DNA of 64,000 bases from Spodoptera frugiperda. Taxonomy: Eukaryota; Arthropoda; Insecta; Lepidoptera; Noctuidae. The translations under genes and the position numbers were made by a program. The stretch covers positions 4,780,001 through 4,844,000 of the forward strand of contig NC_064214.1 in the NCBI RefSeq assembly GCF_023101765.2, written 5' to 3'. The notes under the pieces are model-generated. The model made no database searches. It saw only the letters and a list, made by a program, of their open reading frames with translations, and was not told the origin of the DNA. Each line of letters opens with the position of its first letter. The stretch's first letter is position 1. Shown here piece after piece: positions 10,780-22,800 of the stretch.

Positions 10780-11362
10780 ATTGATTTGGAACTTTTCCTT
10801 GTTTTTTTTTTTCATGTAGATTTTGCACTGTTATTTCTGGTTAATCACGTTAAATGAAATGGCCCAGTAGGTAAGCCAAAAAGTGCAATTTTCTCTTTGA
10901 GCTAATTTAAGCACTCTTTACAAATACGGCATTATGAGAGCAGCGCCGCGTCTCTGACGCAGGACTGAAGAGCTGTAATGTTAGATCGGTCAAGGTTCAT
11001 GGAGCCTGTTCACTCAGAATTTAATAATTGTTTTTGATTTATTGAATTATTTATTTTGTGTAATTATTTTTAAATTTTCTGTATTCATTGAAATATTTAG
11101 TTGTATTATGCTTTTGTGCACGAGTACTACTCTTATAGTTTCATTTAAATCATATGAGTGATCTCTATACTGTATATATTATTGTGTGTTATCTTATTAC
11201 TATAATTATATAAGTATATGTTGTATTAGGTATATATGCTATAAAACATGATCACCGCCATGACCACCATTGTATTCGTCGTGCTATTTGAAATTTGGCA
11301 TCGAATCCAAAACTTGCGTTGAGGATGTTTATATTTAATTATTTGTAGTTTTTTATCTAATT

Positions 11363-11440
11363 GTTATATGTACAATGTACATATAACACCTCTATGTACC
11401 TATACAATGTACATTGTACATTTTATAGGTACTTAGAGGT
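11363..11440. repeat. Two adjacent inverted repeats
   Basis: Bases 11363-11387 form a perfect 12-bp palindrome around one central base (gttatatgtaca then its complement). Directly after it, 11388-11440 has 17-base arms matching at 16 positions (acctctatgtacctata against the reverse of tataggtacttagaggt), with TGTACA-rich DNA between. They could fold as two hairpins or be the remains of a MITE. Confidence 0.65.
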
Positions 11441-11916
11441 GTCGTGATGTATGTCTCTGTTAAATGTGGGAGAGTTAAGAATAAAACGCCCAACTTTATT
11501 ATTAACGCATAACATTTAATATTTATAGTTCATATTTATAATACATTTCAATGTTAGCAGTAAGAAGTCATGAGTGTATTCATAATGGTAATGGTTGTGC
11601 TTGATTTTTTATTTTTAATTAACATTACAAAATGGGACTTACACACTAAACCTTAAGGTCTAAATTATTTATTTTTTTATTATGTATATTATTTCGCCTT
11701 ACACTAAACTTTGCATTTTCCTAGTACATTATAATAATTGCTTAGAACTATTTATTACAATACGAAGTTCATAAATTATTGAGCTATTATGACTTAGAAC
11801 AAACAATACGATTATTATTATTATATTTATATATATATTTGTATATCATAGCATAGTGCATAAATCTTAAAAGTATCAAGTGGCAATGAATTCGTGATAC
11901 AAGTGACTGAACAGTA

Positions 11917-12173
11917 AAGGTAGGGTCACACTGACGCGATACAAGACGCGCGACTCGACGCGGCACGACACTATACAAACAAAGCTGACTGACGCGACAA
12001 TTTAACTGTACTTAACCTACACATACATTTAAAAATTCTCCATCTTCAAAATTGTTATTATTATATTAATTTATCTAAACGAATCGTTCCATTACGAGCG
12101 CTAGTCAGCTGTCACAGTAATTAACAAATCGCGCCGCAGGTTCGCGCGACCGCGTCAGTGTAACAGTACCTAT
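11917..12173. mobile_element. MITE-like element with GC-rich ends
   Basis: The left end aaggtagggtcacactgacg and the reversed right end ataggtactgttacactgac pair closely, and the inner ends are CG-rich (gcgcgactcgacgcggc; gcgccgcaggttcgcgcg) in AT-rich surroundings. The length is about 256 bp. No clear target duplication was seen, so the boundaries are approximate. Confidence 0.6.
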
Positions 12174-13687
12174 AGTCGACTATTTTCCTAACACTATCTC
12201 TATTGAGGACAAGATACCCATAGAAGTCTATTATTGTATGACGTAATATTATAGTACCTTACATATTAAAATAATTTAGGAATTTCCTCTCATGTAACTA
12301 TCTATCATCTATATTTTGTATCATTAGTGTGGTGTTCGTTTGCGTAATGCCATTTTCACTGGTCAGCTCGTTTTATAGGAATTGTAGATAGATTTTATAC
12401 TAATTTGGTGAATCAATAAGTTATTAGGTTATGTTTGATCAATCAGAATCGTTTTGTCAATACAACAAGAGTTTTTATATTAAAGACTGAAGTTCATTTT
12501 TTCACATTATGAGTGTGTTCTGATACTTATCTTGTTTACGTTCTTTTACTAGTTCCAATCATATCTTCAATTCCTTCACAACAAACACCGTTACTCGTGA
12601 CGAGAAAGGTGAAAAATAATTCAATAACAAACAAAAAATCATTACAATTACTAGTCGAGGACATTAATTACACTTAATAATATTACAAGACGAAAATTTT
12701 CGAACATACACTTATCCTATATGTCGTTGCGACACCAAATTATTACAATGATTCGACAATATAAAACTTTTAACTTACACATATAATATAGTACGAATAC
12801 GATTGCTTTCGTTTAAATTAAAGATATACACAATCTTTGCCTTAAATACAAGTCCGTTAAAGACATTGATAAAATTATCTCAACTAACTTTGGTTAGTTA
12901 ACTAAGGTAACTAATACTAGAATACTTGAAGCACACAAAAGGTATAATTATTTTACAAAAGTCACTAAAGGTTTTAGTAGCGTGTTACCGTGGTGAAGAT
13001 TAAAAACCAATATTCTTTTCCCAAGTCCGTTCCCTTTTAAGTGGTACCTTTAAAGTTTTAGGTGAGTACAAATTGTGTCAGGTCTGGGATAGCGCAATGC
13101 AGGGTTGAATTCTAAACTTGGCACTGTAATGCGTGCTGGCCCGCAGTGCTACGGCAAATTGTCTGTTACAGTATAAATGAACATTGAACATGTTTCAACA
13201 TGCGACGACGTAGTGCATAGACTGCTTGGCGATCCCCTGTGTGATATTGAGACCTGCTGCACTTTGCTGTTATATAATAGTCCATAATAAATGTATGGGA
13301 ATTATTCTCATGTACTCTGGGCCCGCATTGCGACTGAATTCCAAAATGGGTTGATAATCTTATTTGATTTTGAGTTATGAAAGACGAAGTTCACAATTAC
13401 TATTGGAAAATGATTTTAGACAAAAAATTCTTTCAAGATATACATTACTTTTTAGCTGTCAATGTTTTTAAATCTTTCCACGGTAAAAGCATAAGACCAA
13501 TCAGAACTAATAAAATAAGGCACACACAACTTAAATTATAATTTAATAGTTATTGCAAAGATAACGAAAGCATTAAAGAAATACTGACTATCAAATATTT
13601 TTACTGTATAAACATTTTGCATATTTGTTTAGTGACGTCACGATACAGTACATAAAAGAAGTGGTAATAGTCATTTTGTTCAGTTCC

Positions 13688-13833
13688 CTTAGTATGAGTT
13701 TGTTTTACCTTAAAAGCAATCGAAATGAGGACGCGTTTGGCGCTCTGATTGGTTAGTTCATTCGCGCTCCCCAATCAGAACGCCGAACGTCCTTTCGTTT
13801 CGTTTTCGTTCAACGTCAAGCATACTCGTACTA
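13688..13833. mobile_element. Palindromic MITE (~150 bp)
   Basis: The inner arms 13728-13752 (aggacgcgtttggcgctctg then attgg) and 13771-13793 pair as a long stem with an 18-base loop. The outer ends ccttagtatgag and, reversed, acttagtacgag also pair. The whole unit is one imperfect hairpin. Confidence 0.6.
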
Positions 13834-14569
13834 AGTGTACAGGTCTGTAATAAATATTATTTTTTAATTGTTACTTTGATGATATTAAGTGTTTTTTCTA
13901 ACTGATTTACTGTACTGTATTAATCTGAGAATTTTTAATATTGTTACATTTTATGCGGTATGCTTAATTGCATATGAATATCGCATGATCTGGTGTGTTA
14001 GTACCTTAAAGAGGTACGACATTATGTTTGAATTTTCTTCAAAAGACTTAGTTTTTTTTTTTATTAATTGTTTTTGACAGTCAGTATTTTTAAACGGCTA
14101 TATGTTATAAGAATACATAATATTATGTATCATAGTATGAAAGAAGGAAGTGTCTATATGTGTGAATAGTGGTTTATTTATTTCTGTATTTACATCTAAT
14201 CGTGTTGGAAGCTCAACGCAAATTTCGTGTGGTTTTTCATCTACCTATTAATTACATTTTCTTTATTATTCTATTTCTATAATACCAGTAAACTAGGAAG
14301 GTTAAATAAATTAAGTATAGAAATTATATAACAGCTTTACGTTGGCTGTTGAATTAGATTGTAGTTTTGTGAGAATTACAAAACGTGACCGTGAGCTTTA
14401 AGTTATAATTATTTTTACAGTTATTTATTTTGGGGTTGAATTGTAATTTCTTTGTTATACATTCAAAATAAAAAGAAATTAGTTATTAGCTAACTGCTGT
14501 TAAAAAGTTTGTACGTCCATTCGTTATTTCAGTATTTTGCTATATACCAGCAAAAACGTGGATTTCGCT

Positions 14570-14860
14570 TCTTAACCTGTGGCCATTCCTAACCAACGGC
14601 CTCATCTCGCACGGAGAAGATTTGAGAATTAATCACCACGCTTGCTTAATGTGAGTTGGCGATTTCAAACCTTATAATTAGGAATTATAAGCCAAGGTTT
14701 CCTCACGATGTTTTCCTACACCGTTAGTCAGAAGTGTCTAGATAATCTTAGAAAGTGCATATAGTTCGGAAAAAGTCATTGGTACTTTGCCGTTGGTTGC
14801 TTTCGTAGCCACTTCTCTTGGATGAGAAGCAGGTCTCTTAAAACTCCGGGCCACCACGAT
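14570..14860 (+). repeat. SINE-like repeat (gagcattaatcaccacg family), copy 1
   Basis: Contains gtggccattcctaaccaacg, then gaattaatcaccacgcttgc, gttggcgatttcaaacct, a tataattaggaattata palindrome, tttcctcacgatgttttcct and a closing segment with ctccgggccacca. The same order occurs at 30285-30575, reversed at 48815-49085 and 39470-39575, and as fragments at 23745-23890. Confidence 0.75.
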
Positions 14861-17800
14861 ATGATACATGAAGTACTTACTAATGAGAATCATTTTTTTG
14901 TCTTTCTTTTTAGCTAAAGTAAAATAGATCTTGTTTATCCTTCTTGATAAACAATAATAATTAATCTCAACATAGTTTTTGTAAGTCTCACAGAGCCACA
15001 ACCTGAAGGACAGTTGCAGTGTTCTATAATAGAGAAAGTATTTGTTTTAGTCTTAAAATAGTAGTCTTATTGAGTTATAGTACTTCAATGTCTGGTGATG
15101 TTGTTGTTTTCTTGTTTTCAATGTTAAACTGAGCCTAAAGTTGATGTTATCGAAGCAACATCAATAATTTATTTTTCTCAATGAATTTTTTATTTTATAC
15201 TTAAGACCACTGCAACAATAAAAATAACAATAGAGAAAAGGTTACGGACTAAATAAATATTCGACGAAGAAAACTAAATTACTCATGAATTATAAAAAAA
15301 AAAATATTAAGAATAAAATAGAAGAAGAAAATAACAATACCTTACGTCACTTTGGAAGACGTTTGATTAAACATGCGAATATTTCTAACTTACTCGAATA
15401 TTTATAGATAAAGATTATTTCATAATGTAAGATTAAGAAAAACGATTCCAAAGGCGAACGAAAGGTAACAACGTGCAATAAAGCATATCCAAAAAGTGTA
15501 GAAATGACTATTCGAAATTCTAGATTTCGTCGAACCTAATTATAAAGCGTTACGGATTAGTACTGTCTTCCTTCCAAAACATAATTATTCAATTTACATG
15601 TAAGTCAAATCAAATGCTTTATGATAAAATCTAACTAAATTGTTAAAGGCCTTATTGCTGTAACAACATTTATCGACATGTCAATATACCTACTTCGGCA
15701 TCCATCCGCTACTACTACGTTAGCTCTAAAGGTAACGTGAAACGAACGTAGAAAAATAACTTGTCAATTATAAATATTATTTAAAATTCTATGTTGATCT
15801 GCTATATTTACACGTCAACATTTCGGTCAAGTTGATTCTTAAAATTATTGACAGCCATATGATAGCTGACTATGAGTTCACAACTCTCTCGCCCGATGTA
15901 GATAAACTTGTTCATAAATAAGTCTTAGCATTAAATGGAGTAAAAACAATGTACAAACATAACAATAACTCTAGTCTAGTCTAATCTACAGTTCTAGGAA
16001 TAACAAATATTTGGCACGATCCCAACCTTTTTCGTCAAAAATCTAAAATAACTGAATCTGACGGTACCTAAGTAACAAATTTATCTGACACCGAGCCGCC
16101 AAGTTGACTCATTCGTCGACTAACTCTAAAAACACTGAGAAGCTAATCATTTATCGTAATTATATACCTTAACATTAAATATACATTATAACATACGTTT
16201 AATATTATTGACAAGTGTTTACTAGCAATGTTTTTATTGTTTTAATTTATCTATCTAGTGTCAATTATATGACAGAATTCTATACGTTCAGTTATCCGTT
16301 TATCACCCGAAATATTATATATAAATAACAAGTTTTTGAGAGACAAGTATAGCATAACGAAACAGGTCTTAAAGACAGAGTGTAACAGAATCAGATCTGA
16401 GATCTTATGCCATAAAATAACGTAACATTGAGCTGGATGCGATCACTTTGAGTACACTGCTGAGATCTTGAAAATGGAAATGTGAAATTATTATTATTGC
16501 AAAATTAAATTTTGACTCTGATTTTTGTAGCCGATTTGTATAATATATTATATTAAAAGCAATGTAATTACATACATAGGACAGTTTTTGAACATATCGG
16601 TGTATATTATGTATCTTATTAAATATGTATACATAATAGTTATAAATAAATGTGCATACATAATAGTTTTTATAGTATAATTTTCCAAGAAAATTGAATG
16701 TATATAAGAATAGATAATTATATGTATACATACATACCTATACGAATAAGTATTAATATTTTTTTGTGGAAAATTTATATTCGTAAGAAAAATTAAATAC
16801 ATTTTATTATTTTTCCAATATATAAATATTATAACAAATATACCTATAATATATGTAGATTCGCGATAATTTGTGGAACAAGGTGGAAAGTTGCCTTTTG
16901 CGGGCAAGGGCAAGAGATGACATAGCCAAACTGGATAATAATGCCTGGCACTAACAATGCACTAAGCCCTCTCATTGTTAATTCTCAAACTATCTACGTA
17001 TACTATAAATATAGATATATACATAAATACAACATGTATAAACCAGTGCAAAAATCAGAGTCCGACACGAACACAGAAAGAAATAACACCACAAACTGGG
17101 CCATAAATCGTTGTATCGACATAGCTCATCAAAATTCAACATTAAACCATTGAAAATGTTGCAGTACACCAACAGAAGCTTTACAGTTCCTTCATACTGT
17201 GTCGTTGCAAATAGAACCCGATCCAATCTACACTTAGCTCCATAGTTCACGCTCCAAATATATACAATTGTTCACTTAACCCCTAACTCCTCACACTGAA
17301 CGTCACTCCATCCTACCACTTTACCCTATGGTGTTATAGAAAATCTAACTATTCATCAATTTGCATCCATATAAAAATAACAACAGACCGTTTTATCTAG
17401 CAAATATCTACAATTAAAGTTCGGGTTGATACGGGATAGTGTGCCAAGCCGGTGGACTTAATTAAACATTATTGATTAATAGTTATTATTACACTAAATT
17501 GGTGTATTTCGGTGGTGCAATAGCACGATCCTACTTTTTATTAATCCACGTGAGTGATCCATTTAGAAAAATTAACAGCATAGTTGAGGACAACATACAA
17601 TTCCTTCCAATAATTCCTTTAGAGCCAGGTCGTGTGTGAGAGCAGTTTACCGTAACTTGCTAATATTTAACATGTTTCAACCTTTAGCGAGCTTCCACGA
17701 CGTCTAATACGTTAGACCGTTTTCTTTAGTTTATTACGTATGATCTAATTCTAAACTAGCCATTTTTATGCGTTACCCTCGACACGAACAGCTATACACA

Positions 17801-19127
17801 TTCAATAACACTTATAATTACGAAGACGAACCACACAAAACAATTTGATTTTCTTTAATTTATTTTACATTATCCATCCCTGTTTTCCTAACTGCTCGCT
17901 GTGGATTTTATTCATCATTAATATCAATAACTTTGAATTTTATCTAAGTAATTACCTAATAAACATTATCATGATTTACTTTGACATATCAAATACGCGG
18001 CTCGAAATATTTTTTTTTATTACTTTAGACTGCTACAAATATCCTACAGAATGGATTGAAGTGAGGTAACAACGCCTGATGCGTTCGTCTCAAATCATAA
18101 ATAACTATCAAATGAACCGTGAGTCATGATTCCAAGAACGAAAGGTAACATCTAATACGAGACTAATCTAGGTACAAATTAACATAATGTTACCTAATTT
18201 ACTTACTAAAGTCACAAACCTCAACAATGATTTATTATCTAATAGTGGTGGTGGTAAAGTGCTGATAAGTGAGTAAAGACTTTACATTCAGTGAAAATTT
18301 GTGAGAAATATAAATCAAGAGACATTCGTGTACTAAATTTACCCTGTACTCTAGGTTTTATAGTGAAAATACTGTTTATATTAAGATTACGGAAGAAGTG
18401 TGACGTCACGCCCCGCTGCGGTAGATCGCGGACAAGCGGGCGCTTCCAAACTTAAGCTTTAAGATGTGTATTGATCAGTCATTACATTTTCGGCAAGCAT
18501 TCGTTTTACTTATAAATACATCAGAATATCTTCAAGCGAATCAAAAAGATACTTCTAACGACAGTGAAGTCAGCGCACGTGGAAACAGAAAATTGTAGAA
18601 TTGCAAACTTGTACATCTGTCACGTGGGTGGGTTTGGCACGTCCGTTTTAAAAAATCTAATAAAACAAGTTATCGAACTACCTAAGAATACCCGATCTTT
18701 ATAAAAATGTTTAATTTTTACAATTGGCAGTCAATTGTTTTACACAAATACATCTAATCATAGAATTATCACGATCGCGACGTGACTAACTATCTGGCAT
18801 TATGATAAGTGTCTTACTGTACTGATGATTGAGGCTTTTAACCTAACTGTATCTACAATCCCTTATGACATACTACTAAAGGGAAATTATTACATTTCGT
18901 CAGTATCGATATTGTCCTTAAGATTTTTACGCGAGTACGCAGTTTATCAAATATTATATAATGTATAATTCAAATTTATTTCATAATAATTTAATACATA
19001 TACTACATAGTCCGGCTCTCATCGAGGACGTTTGCACGTAACTATTATTATAAATGTTTGATTCTAATCGACGTTTCATTGAATATTACCACTTTACAAT
19101 ACTTACATATTACGAATTTGAGCTCGA

Positions 19128-19133
19128 TTTATT
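19128..19133 (-). terminator. Candidate poly(A) signal of the nAChR gene
   Basis: On the minus strand this is the first AATAAA downstream of the receptor stop codon, about 540 bases away. Insect receptor mRNAs often have long 3' UTRs, so the true end may lie farther left. Confidence 0.25.
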
Positions 19134-19595
19134 CGAAGTAAATCTTACATTTAGTACTATTACATTATCATGTCATTTACCATCTCGAAAATGAATACGA
19201 CTATCGCAAGAAATTAACTCCACCACCTAAAGATAAACTGTACAATGTTTGTGCGCTCGTATCAAATTATTACTCGAAAAACAATCGTTCCGTTGATTAA
19301 TTATAAAAGAAAACGTTTCGCTTAAAGTATAAACGTTCAATACAGCGATTCTAATATAAAAATAGTTATGGCAGATCCGGCGTCAACACAAAACGGCCGT
19401 GACTGGAGGTCGCTGCGACAATCGAACATCGACGGACAGTTTCGACATCGAGTTAATGATTCTATATAAAAAGACGGCTTAGGATACGCTTACGGCGTGT
19501 ACACGTCCATTGGCGCACCGGGCGCTTGGCACCACACACAGCACAGAAACACATAGTTCTCGCCTGGTAATTCCCATCTGGGAGTCTTAAATAGA

Positions 19596-19670
19596 TCATC
19601 CGTGCCACCACATGACGATCAACTCCCAGAACGTCTTCGGCGGCGAGTGGCCGAAGACGTAAGACGAATT
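19596..19670 (-). promoter_or_regulatory. Stem-loop just after the nAChR stop codon
   Basis: In the receptor mRNA a GC-rich hairpin starts 10 bases after the TGA stop. Its arms 19650-19660 and 19631-19641 pair perfectly over 11 bp (acgtcttcggc with its complement) around an 8-base loop. The frame after the TGA stays open for 24 codons to a second TGA at 19596-19598. Stop-proximal hairpins of this kind are known near insect readthrough stops; here the role is only inferred. Confidence 0.45.
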
Positions 19671-19883
19671 TCAGAGACCCGGGTCACCTTCAGAGCCCAT
19701 CTTCAGGAGCTCCAACTTCTTCTTCGCGATCTTCGAGTACAGAATGTCTATCGGCTTCGTGTTGTCGTAGAAGGTAGGCGCCCGGAATATAATGAGCGCC
19801 GTACCCAGTACACAGGCTATCGTGAACAGGAACAGGAAGATTCTATCCAACACCATCGCTACGTACTTCCAGTCATCCTCCAC
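19671..19883 (-). CDS. nAChR alpha1 last coding exon: M4 and C-terminus
   Basis: Encodes VEDDWKYVAMVLDR leading into M4 (FLFLFTIACVLGTALIIF) and then the short extracellular tail ending in EGDPGL before TGA (19671-19673). The acceptor is tattttctag next to 19883; the first codon is GTG for Val, not a start. The tail APTFYDNTKPIDILYSKIAK is the alpha1/alpha2 type of insect subunit. Confidence 0.92.
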   Translation of the reverse strand: MEDDWKYVAMVLDRIFLFLFTIACVLGTALIIFRAPTFYDNTKPIDILYSKIAKKKLELLKMGSEGDPGL

Positions 19884-22800
19884 CTAGAAAATAATATTTG
19901 TCAGGACAATGCAAATAGGGAAGTGGTAAAAAGGCAACTGAGTACTTACACTTTCAAACTTATCCTTATTTTTGACATGCTGTGCAATAAATCTAGAACC
20001 TTCTATTGTCTTTTCCATCTCTCTAACGTACGGTTTTTCTAGAGACGGGCTACCATCATCTAAGTCTAAGCGGCACGGGGATCCAGGAGGTGGGGAGAAC
20101 AGTTCGTCATCACCTCCCGGTGGAGGTGGAGGGGAGGGAGGCATTCCTGGCAGTTCATATTCCTCACAACCCCATTCCTTGAACTTTCCATCCATATCAT
20201 CCGGGCCGAAGACATCCGTGAGTATCTGAAAAGAACATTTAGTTTGAATACATTTAAATAGAGAGTTTAGGTCAATCAAAGAAATTGAGAGTAGAGTAAA
20301 TGGTCGTTTCAGTGTAATAATGGGCGTCGGATGAAATGCCAGGAGATTAAAACGTCAGTGCGCGTTCCGCGAGGGCCAGTGTATCGACGCAGCTTAAGCC
20401 GGCACACAATTAGGCCGGAGTGGAGGTTTCGGTTCGGGCCGTGCCTGCTGGCATCGTATATATCGCGCGATCCGTCCGCAGCCACCAGGGGAACATAAAT
20501 AACGGAGGCCGCGCGCGCTCGTTAAGCCCGCCCGGCGTTGAGTAATAAAGGAAAATCGAAATGGAATGAAATTGGGCTGGAAGCGATATTTTCGCGATAC
20601 ACACAGAGTACAATGGATTTAGAATATCGTTGAAAGGAGCGTTTCCCAGAAGAGTCCCGCGGCTGAGGACAATTAAAATGGTTATTGTTGAGGGCGGCTT
20701 CGACTCCGCTGTAATAGCGTTCTGTTTGTATTGAATCCGTTCCGATGGAAAATGTTTTGAATGGAGGAAACTCAATGAGAAAAGGCGCCGTGTTGTTTTT
20801 TCGTACTGAAAGAGATTCCTCTGAAGAACTTCATTTGTGAAAGCTTTTATTTTACAAATTTAATTAAAACGCCCGGGACTGAGAGGTTTATTCCAGTCTT
20901 GGTGTAAGATAAACACCGATGTATTTCGGATGATTGATGATTTTCCGAGTGATGCGTCCTGGTTCAGTTCTTATTTCGTGGTGTGCTTGATTTATAGCAG
21001 ATTTAATATTTCTTACCTCGCTTGGTTTATCGTTATCATCGTCGTCATCGGGTGGTTTTTCTGGCCTCTGTATACATAATATTTTGGGTAAAAAATCTAT
21101 AAAGACTTTCCGCACCCACGGGGCCATATGGTGGGTAACTGGCGACCTAAAATTTATGTTTAGCACCACGATAGTGACAACTACTGATAATGTAACTAGC
21201 ATCATAGTGAACAACAAATATTTGCCTAACAAGGGAACCGTTAGCGAAGTTGGCGGAATAATTTCTGCTAACAGTAAGAAGAACACGGTCAATGACAGAA
21301 GAATCGAAATACAGAGCGAGATTTTCTCTCCGGAGTCTGAAGGAAGGTAGAATACAAGGACTGATAGGAACGAGATCCCAACGCAAGGGATGATGAGATT
21401 GACCGTGTAGAACAGGGTTTTTCTTCTAAGAGTGATGTTAAAGATGATGTCAGGATACGGTTCTTCGCAGCAGGAGTAGAATTTTTCGTTCCTCGTGGCA
21501 GGGACCCGCATGATATCCCATTCCACTGAGATGTAGTACTCCGACAGATCGATTCCCATCCCGATGCGGTCTGAGTCTGGCGTCTGTTTCAAATGCCGCA
21601 AGTCCACCTAAAAGAAGTAATAGTTAGAAACAATTCTAAAGATCTTAACAACTTTAACAATACAACACATGTCGACAAAAATAAGGTACAGGTACTAATA
21701 GAAAATATAAAGATCGTCAGCTTTTTTTTAATGTGAAAATAAAGACATTAAGAAACACTGAAAGAGTGAGTCACACTTTGGAGCCGGAGCAGAGCTTTAC
21801 AAATAGCTGTTATTGCTATCGCATAAGACTGTAAGGAAGGAAAGGGATAGAGGCTACCTGAATTCCCCCGTTAACCTTAACACGGCCGATATAAGGCGCA
21901 GACGTAAGCCAAGACTTTATTTATGTGAAAGTAGGTGACCACAGATTTATTAGGCTCCTTAGTGCGATAGATGGATGCGTCTGTTTTGAGCTTATACTTA
22001 TAAAGACTCCTGTACACTTTATAGTTCCCACAATTCAGTAGTTTACTTTTCTGTTGTGACTATTATCTACTTCTAACATGTATTTTTACTATCATCTATA
22101 TAATTTTTTCAGCTACATACATTTTCTTTCTTTGGTTTTATACTTTCATCAATATTCTTAGTCATAATATTGTCTCCTACAATATCTATTGCTAATTCGA
22201 CAAAACCAACGGGTGTTAAAAATTGATCTTTTGCAAAAACTAAATACTTACAGCTAAAAGTCGTTCAATTGCCCCTGAAAGTAGCTCTAAATACTTCTAA
22301 ACAGGGCGAAACAAATATATCTCTCTCGACAGTAAGTATTGAAAAAGGCAAAGAATTCGATTACATTCCCTCTAAGCGTTTCGCTGCGAAATTCGTTTAG
22401 GGCACCATTTTTTTTTTGTTTCATACAATTTTATTAGGCCCCAAGCACTTTCGACGAGAAAAAAATGATTCTTAGTAGAAAATCAATTTTCGGTGACAGA
22501 TTTTTAAATAAAGCACCATGGCACGGGCGGATCCCATTTTTGTTATTTTATGACAAACGTGATGGATCGTCTGCATATAAAAACGAATTCTAATAAGTTT
22601 GCTTATGATTTTATGATAATATTTAAAATCCTATTTTTCGTATACATGGCATATAAAATCAGCTTTAATTTAGTAAGGTGATAAATAAATATTACCTCGG
22701 CTGTATTTATTACACATGAATGTATAAAAAATATGATATCATCGTGAATCTATGAAATGACATTTTGATTCAATCATTCTGTCGTCATTTTCCCATGAAC

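Larger units (their letters stand above)
10800..19127. other. Intergenic region between DM4/DM12 gene B and the receptor gene
   Basis: No coding exon is supported. The nAChR gene ends toward this region, so its right part may include transcribed 3' sequence. It holds two inverted repeats (11363-11440), two MITE-like elements (11917-12173, 13688-13833), one SINE (14570-14860) and very AT-rich DNA around 16500-17100. Open frames such as those at 16405-16913 are low-complexity TA-rich artefacts. Confidence 0.5.

Noticed and set aside
16405..16913. Two Tyr/Ile-rich minus-strand frames
   Set aside because: TA-repeat-like DNA encodes them; composition alone explains the open frames.
19602..20042. 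146-codon plus-strand frame opposite the last receptor exons
   Set aside because: It is a shadow of the conserved M4 and loop exons on the other strand.
20410..20775. 121-codon minus-strand frame between receptor exons
   Set aside because: It has no family similarity and lies wholly in an intron.
20888..21016. Extension of the M1-M3 exon frame past 21017
   Set aside because: A GTAAGA donor at 21016 and phase-0 joining to ILTDV fit the family; the extension has no similarity.
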